Source: Epichloe hybrida
Taxonomy: Eukaryota > Ascomycota > Sordariomycetes > Hypocreales > Clavicipitaceae
Assembly: GCA_019022495.1 (NCBI GenBank)
Contig: JAFEKR010000009.1
Span: forward strand, 1,178,001-1,242,000
Length of the DNA: 64,000 nt
Direction of reading: 5' to 3'
Shown: positions 58,102-64,000 of the stretch, in pieces
How the letters are laid out: each line of letters begins with the position of its first letter
How positions within the stretch are numbered: position 1 is the first letter of the stretch
Translations under genes and position numbers: made by a program
The notes under the pieces: model-generated
The model's input: the letters and a program-made list of their open reading frames with translations, nothing else
The model's database searches: none
Told to the model about the DNA's origin: nothing

Positions 58102-58659
58102 ATGTCGAGCAAGTTCGCTTTCGCCAAGGCCCTCAAGGAGGTGCGCTTCCTGTTCTGCCAGACGTCGGAGCAGAGCGCCGCGGTTCGGTACGCCCCCCCC
58201 CCCCGGTCTTTTTCTGCCTCGCTTGCCAAACCCAAACATGTTGAAAATATGCTGTCCCGTTCTCGTGGCATTCGGTCGGGGGGGTCTTTTTTTCGAGAGA
58301 GAGAGAGAGCCGGAACGAGCCCGGGGATAACACGATTCCTAACAAAATCAAAACTGCCAGGTCCTTCATCACCCGCGCCTATCCCACCATGAAGAAGAAC
58401 AACCCCCAGATTCCGATCCTGATCCGCGAGGCTCAAGGGACGCTGCCCAAGGTGTACGCTAGATATGGTCCGTCAATTCCCGCACTCCTATTCTCGTTCT
58501 CGCTCATTGGCGCACCCATGGAGGAGAGGGCAGAAAGACTGACCAGACTAATCTTGCTTTGTAGAGTTTGGCAACGAAGAGTCACAGTCGCTCGAGGGCC
58601 TTTCGGACAAGCAAATTGAGGAGACGGTTACGGGGCTGGTGAAGGGGAAGAAGGCGTAG
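58102..58659 (+). CDS. ndufa2: NADH:ubiquinone oxidoreductase B8 subunit (NDUFA2 type), 95 aa
   Basis: Accessory subunit of respiratory complex I with a thioredoxin-like fold, located on the matrix arm. Exons 58,102-58,187, 58,361-58,467 and 58,565-58,659; the frame closes to 95 residues, the normal family length. The N-terminus K-A-L-K-E-V-R-F-L-F-C-Q-T-S carries one Cys. The spliced centre reads V-R-S-F-I-T-R-A-Y-P-T-M-K-K-N-N-P, then P-I-L-I-R-E-A-Q-G, then A-R-Y-E-F-G-N-E, and the tail E-G-L-S-D-K-Q-I-E. The second intron uses a GTCCGT donor. The next gene on this side is on the opposite strand. Intact. Confidence 0.95.
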
Positions 58660-59186
58660 AGGTTGTGGTTGTGGTCGTGGTTGTTGGGATGGGACGGGAT
58701 GGGATGGGATGGGATGGGATGGGGAAATTGGCATTTGGAGGCTGAGAATCGGCGGCTGATCGAATCAAGTATCGGCGCCACTGTACATACGCGTGGATCA
58801 AAGGCTGTACCAACACTGATTTCGCCATGGGATTCACACTTGCTGGACGGTTGAGGCTTGGGGGGGGTGTAGGTGAGTCTGTGAATGATCCAAGCTCAAG
58901 CGAGCAACGTTTCAGGAGTGCCATCACGGCAAGATGCAAGGTCTTGCTCTGATAACGGGTGCGAATGCAAACAGGTTGATTTTCTACACTATCCAGCTTT
59001 TGACTATTGATACTGCTTACTTGTCGACCTGTTTGCGGATGGGTGGGTTAAAGTTCCCAGTTGTGGCAAATTTTACATGCCTTCTTTTCCTTCCGATTTC
59101 ATCCCCGTGGATTCTTTCTTCTCATTTATAGAACTCTCATGTCCAATTTCTGCAGCGATTCCATGCCACTTCTTTCCTTGCCGACT
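58660..59186. other. Intergenic between convergent genes with a GGGAT repeat
   Basis: 58,687-58,722 is a run of GGGAT units in the likely 3' UTR of the B8 gene. The rest should contain both 3' UTRs. No further gene supported. Confidence 0.6.
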
Positions 59187-62100
59187 TTACTTGGTCTTGC
59201 TCTGTGGTGACAATCGTTCAGATCTCGGGAGCGATGGCCAAGCCCTCTCGTCGAGCACGCTGCCACTCGTGGTCTTGCGCAGAGTCTCGCTCTTCTGTTC
59301 GTCTGTCGATTCCGCCTTGTTGTCTTGGATTTTTCCACTCCTTGTGGCGGCGCTGTTCTTACCCTCCTCTGCTTCGGCACTGGCTCCGTTCTGGGCTGCG
59401 GCCTTGACAGAAATATCGGCCGAGCCGTCTGCAACAGATGGCGTTGAGCCCCCCCCTTCAGAGTCACCCTTCGTCTTCTCACCTAGAGATCCATGCTCGC
59501 CTTGCAAGCTTTCGCGCGACGCATTGCGTGTGTGGAAGCTGTCGCTCCCTTGCACGTTCCTCACTGGAGACGGGCAGTCTTTCGACGCAGATGAGGATGA
59601 TGCGGCATCGGGGTTTGCACCTTCGACAGTGCTGTCGACAGAAGATCGTCCGCTCTTGTAGGTCTGGTCCCCCTTCTCATTTCGGCCGTCATTCGCGAGC
59701 AGAGCACTCAATTTCCTGTTGTTCCTGCGCTTCTTGTGGATTTTCAACGAGCTCGCTACGGATACGTTGGTCGCGGTCGCAGAAACGCTCTCGTCTCTCA
59801 GTGCGCTGTTCTCTCCGCTGAACTGACCTTGCTGCGGAACTTTTGATGACGCTTGGCTTGTATCGTGGCCAGAGGCAGCTGACATCCTTTGGTCTCCGGT
59901 TTCGGCTTCATCTGCATGTATCTGTTGGGAGCAAGTTGCATCATTGGCTGGCACTGGCTGCTGCTGCCTGCCCTTCTTCCCATTCTTCCTCGCTGTGTTC
60001 CTCCCTCTCCCTTGGAGTGACAAATCGTTGAGGATAGTTGCCTTTTCCCCGCGCTTCCCAAGTCGAATCGTTCCTCTGCCATGGCCGGGAAAGTTAAAGT
60101 CCCGGGCAGCAGCATTGAGAACATGCGGCTCTTCGCTCGTCGCACTTTCTTGCTGAGTTTTCGCATTCTCCTTCGTTGCGCTTCTGGTAACTGATTTGCT
60201 TGGACTTGGAGAAGACTGTGAGCCCTGGCGACGGTGTCTCACGTGTGTATCGTCTTTTGTCGCGCTGTTGAATGGTGTTTTTGTGTAATTTTGACGTGAC
60301 GAGGGGGGGGTTCCTGTTGTGCTCGAAATCGACATGGTCTTGGAGGACTCGGAAGAATCCAAGCTCAGCGTGTCGGTGTCAGCTTGAGAGGGCCGGATCA
60401 GCGCACATGCATCGGAATCAGTATTTGATGCAGGGTCTCGAATCTCGACTGATTCAGTGCTCTTGTCCATGTTGGAGGGCTTGCTCTTCACAGGAGCCTT
60501 GTTGACCTTGTGTGGATTCAGTGGTATGGCAATGCTGTCCCACGCCTGTTCTCTCTCTTTTCTTTCCTTGTCAGTGAACATGCTCGGGGCTCGCGAGTGT
60601 GTGCCCACAGCAGGGGACTCGACGACGAGAGCTGATGTATCGGAGCTTTGTGCAATACAAAATGTCTTTAGGCCCGCTACTGCTTTCTCGGTCACTTCGC
60701 TAGCAGATCTCAGGGTGTTGGTATCAGCATCATCATACTTTCCACGGTCTGTACTACCCGTCTGCGAGGCGTCTCGTGGTGGTGGAGGAGTGGCTGCATT
60801 GGAGGAGCCTGGGCCGCCTTCTCTTTCTCGATATTCCGCATCAACTAATTTCGTAGGAGTCACTGGTGGGAGCGAGACCTTGGCTTTATGATTCGGAGTT
60901 CGGCCAGGATGACTTTCAGGAGTGACGGCTCTCTGCTGCGGCTGGCCCGTGGGCTCAGTGTTCTCCAATGCCTCTTCAGACGGAGGCTTTGACTGGCTTT
61001 TGCACTCTTCTGATTTGGCTGGTTGTACTCTAGATGGAACTCTCTGCTCGCTTTGGCTAAATGCTGCTTGGCCGAATCCTTGATGATGAAAGGTGTGCTG
61101 TTCCTGGGCAGGCTGCCAGAATGGTGGTTGCTGTTGGCCCATGTATTGAGGGCCGCAGTTTGGGATATACGCGGAATCACCACCGCCTCTAAAGTAAGAC
61201 GGCATCGGGGCTCCTCTTTGCATGAACTGAAAATTCCCCGGTGGATGGTGCACCCCATGTTGACTAAATGAGCGCATGTGCTGATGATCGCGAGGGACAA
61301 ACGGCATAGGTCCGTAACCCCCACCAGGGTACATGCCTTGGGTGAGCTGCGGCTGTGTCATACATTGATACTGCTGTCTCTGGTCAGATCTCTGTCGCCT
61401 GCTTTGCTCAATTCCAATATAGCTCTTGCCAATCCATTTAGAGCGATGTGTCGGTCCGATGAGCAGAGATAGGTCCTTTTCAGGTAAAGCAATGTTTCCG
61501 AAGCCCAGCGCTTCGCGAACGGAGTCCTCGTTTTTGAATCTGAATTTCGTACACATGTCAGCTGTCTTCCAATGTATTTTGTTTTTCCTGCTTGCTAGCT
61601 CACCTGACAATAAAGGCATTTCCCATCCTGTGTTGGACGGGGAATACTTCGTCGACGTCTCCAAACCGAGCACCTAGTCCGAACTTGAGGCGGGCCTGAA
61701 TATCTTTAGTGTCGGTGACGTCGGTGTCCTTGACCCTGATCCAGATGCTTTTATTTCTTTCAGTACAGCCTCGACAGCTGCAATCGTTGTAGTCATATGG
61801 ATCGGCCCGGCTGTTGATGCAATGTGGGCTATTTTGATGGCGGTTGTTGTAGTTTGATATGCCCTCGCGACGCCATTGTCGTGTTTGACCGGGCTCCACG
61901 ATGTCAGCGCCCGATGAAAACTGCTTGTGCTGGGGATAAAAGCCATTGTTGAAGTTTCTTTGACCTTGGTAGTCTCGTCGTCCTTTATTTCTGTACCCGT
62001 CACGATGTCCCGTGCTCGTCATCCCTCTCGGAGATGCCAGCATCGTGGTATTGGTAAGACTCATTTCAGTGCTGAAAACAGCTTGGTCATTCCGAGGGTC

Positions 62101-64000
62101 AGAGGCAGGCGGAGCACCTTTTTGAACAACTGGAACAGGTCCCGGGGGAAGCTGCGTTTGACGAATCTCATGTACGCGCGGAGATAGCTCTGCGACTCGG
62201 CCATGAACTCTGTCGTTGATATCCTTGTGAGCTCTAACATCATTTGACATATTTTGGCCGTTGCTGTGTAGACCATGGACAAACAAGCTAGCCGAGCCAT
62301 CAAGGCAGGGTGTTCGAGCAGGCAGATCACTGCCAGTGCTGACTGCTCGACAATCCATATTCGGTGTATGCGACGCCCGTGAGTCGAGGTTAGTAGGCGA
62401 TGGTCGAACCGAGAAACTATTGGGAGCTGCTATCGATGCCTGAACGGACCGGTTGACTTTATTCTTCATCGTCGACTGTTGATCACCATGATGTTCTGTC
62501 CCAATCTGTGCGTGGCGCATCGGCATAGTGACGCCTGAGTTCTAAGCAGGCTGTCCACTAGCCGTAGCCGTAGCCGTAGCCGGGCGAGGGTGATGGGGCA
62601 AAGGGTTATGATTTGGAATGCCGGTACCGACTTGATCAGAAAGACTAGCCCTTTTCACATGTTTAACATGGGTTGGGCCAAATTGTCGACTTGGCTGTGT
62701 CTGTGCAACAGTTGTCTTCTCGTCAGGTTCGGGCTTAGACACAAGGCGGCTTTGTCGAGGCATGGGCGATGGCGATGTCTGGCCTCTGGTTACCAAAACG
62801 GGCCCAACATTGGTGTCGGTATGGACATTTTTTTGAGTCACGTCGGGCTGATTCGGTGTTCTCTGGTTCTTCTCCTCGAGAGCTGGTTGTTGGTCATCGC
62901 CAACAATGGACATTTCACCGCCGTCGGCCATCGACCTGGGTATTTGTTCCGGAGCAACCTGTTCTTTTTCCTGGGGATTTTTCACGTCGGAAATTGGCAG
63001 TTTGCTTGTGCCATGGGCAATGATGACACGGCCATTCATCTTCAAGTCAGAAGCCTTTGATGGACGCTTTGTAATTGCGGCGGCGGCGGATACCTGCAGT
63101 GCTTCTACCGCACTCGACTGGCTCAGGCTCCTGTAGTTTGGTTGCCCCATGCCATCAGGGAGGTAGTAATGGCGTCCGTCTTTTTGGAAGCAAGGTGCTG
63201 GTGCATTCTTGGAAGTAGGGGAGCACTGATGTTCCTCCGCAGCGGGTGGAGACGGGAGTGCATTCTTGTCAAAGACTTGTTCACCGGCTATTTTCAGGTC
63301 AGAACAAGGGATACATGGTCATATAAATCAAAGTGAGGGTGGATATGAGACATTCGAGGAGGAACAGAGGAGCAGAGGCTTACCCAACCAGTTCTGAAAA
63401 TTGCGATTCTTACAAGCCGCCATGACATCGCTCGCCCCTTCTCTGTTCTTGCGGAAGTTGTCGACCCCCGTGAGCAGCAGATGCCTTCGTGCTTTCAGGG
63501 CACTCGCCACAAGAGGAATCATGTCGTCCGGGATATCACCCATGCTCCTTCGATCCTCGTCAGACAGAATGAAGACGATGGAAGACTCCCCCTCCTCCGT
63601 CCACTCTGTCAACTTGCGTTGATTCTTCTCCAGCCCGATCCATTCATCGGCCCATTGGCCAATATGGTTGGCACACTCGCGCTCCATGCCATCGTAGATA
63701 AGCACATTCTCGTCATACAGCTGATTTATGAGATTCCATAGATTCAGCGCGCCATAGTGATACAGATCAAATGCATCGTAGTATGTCCACAGGTCATCCC
63801 AGCAATACGGTTTGGTCATGTTTTTCATGAGTGCCCAGTATGTCTTTCGAGTTGAGTTGCAAGCCGCTTGCAGCTGGTCCTTGTCCCAGAGGTGGATACG
63901 TCTCCGTGGCAGGATATGTGACATTTTGCGGAATTTTCGCTCACCCTGTGCGGTTGAGAAGACGGCGGGCGCGTTGGGGGGAGGGTTCGTGTAGAAGCCG
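59187..64000 (-). CDS. Large low-complexity protein with RRM-like fold, in-frame TAG, partial at window edge
   Basis: Exons on minus: 63,384-64,000 (open at the edge), 61,604-63,287 and 59,187-61,539. Junctions GTAAGC/TAG and GTGAGC/CAG keep frame. ATG 63,924 (M-S-H-I-L-P-R-R-R-I-H) is a possible start, but the frame stays open upstream and reads plausibly to the edge (G-E-R-K-F-R-K just before), so the real start may lie outside. About 180 residues from 63,924 are a folded, Trp/Tyr-rich domain not recognised. Long disordered sequence follows. Near 61,760-61,460 is an RRM-like unit: S-I-W-I-R-V-K, a helix, V-D-E-V-F-P-V, N-A-F-I-V-R-F and a second helix. The remaining 700 residues are disordered, ending in a W-P-S-L motif. 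An in-frame TAG lies at 62,542-62,544. RNA-related function is inference only. Confidence 0.7.
62542..62544 (-). other. In-frame TAG within exon 2 of the RRM-like gene
   Basis: Codons on both sides share one frame: ...S-G-Q-P-A, TAG, N-S-G-V-T-M-P-M... CAG to TAG is a single CpA to TpA change. Splicing could remove it: GTGAAAAGG at 62,658 to CTTAG at 62,542 is 117 bp and keeps frame, but the donor and branch site are weak. Confidence 0.85.

Noticed and set aside
59077..60891. Several long open frames on + opposite the large minus-strand gene
   Set aside because: They are antisense shadows of a GC-balanced coding exon with strong codon bias; no domain or start context supports them.

Overview
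The window is from a filamentous ascomycete (Pezizomycotina), most likely a Sordariomycete and possibly Hypocreales. The evidence is short GT-AG introns, fungal-type Rom2, MPC2-type and complex I B8 proteins, and long AT-rich blocks almost empty of CpA and TpG. That depletion is the signature of repeat-induced point mutation (RIP, CpA to TpA). The taxonomic placement is inference.

Layout. 1-12,282 holds RIP-decayed LTR retrotransposons: a chromodomain Gypsy on +, a second Gypsy on -, then the 3' end and 816-bp LTR of a Copia. 12,891-14,457 is one intact housekeeping gene, transaldolase (minus strand, six exons, 324 aa). It is the only intact cellular gene recognised in the first 50 kb. Its start codon lies 65 bp from a solo Gypsy LTR that itself carries a 240-bp MITE. 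15,250-16,130 is a minisatellite-like border where RIP damage rises stepwise. 16,136-48,719 is a second RIP block with a readable insertion order: Gypsy LTR units in a 791-bp tandem triplication (17,254-19,626), a full Gypsy (18,836-26,647), an inverted Gypsy end (26,648-27,746), a Copia 5' part (29,727-34,090), an LTR palindrome (34,091-34,500), and a complete Copia (36,884-48,082, TSD TTAAC). That Copia contains two hAT-like elements with perfect 8-bp target duplications, and one of these contains a fresh, un-RIPed solo LTR.

48,720-50,700 is the transition to normal GC. 50,701-64,000 is ordinary gene space: a Rho1 exchange factor of the Rom2 family (+), a mitochondrial pyruvate carrier subunit (-) and the complex I B8/NDUFA2 subunit (+) sharing a 485-bp divergent promoter, and a large low-complexity protein with an RRM-like fold (-). 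The last gene has one in-frame TAG and stays open to the right edge of the window.

The most unusual material is the hAT-like family: elements starting CAGAGC, with homogeneous subterminal 5-bp arrays (ATTAC type or ACTAC type), a shared core, and an internal array of about 100-bp units built on AAAGTGGGTCTAAAGTGGGTC. No transposase was seen in them. Coordinates inside decayed elements are approximate unless a terminal repeat or target duplication fixes them. All reading was by eye.
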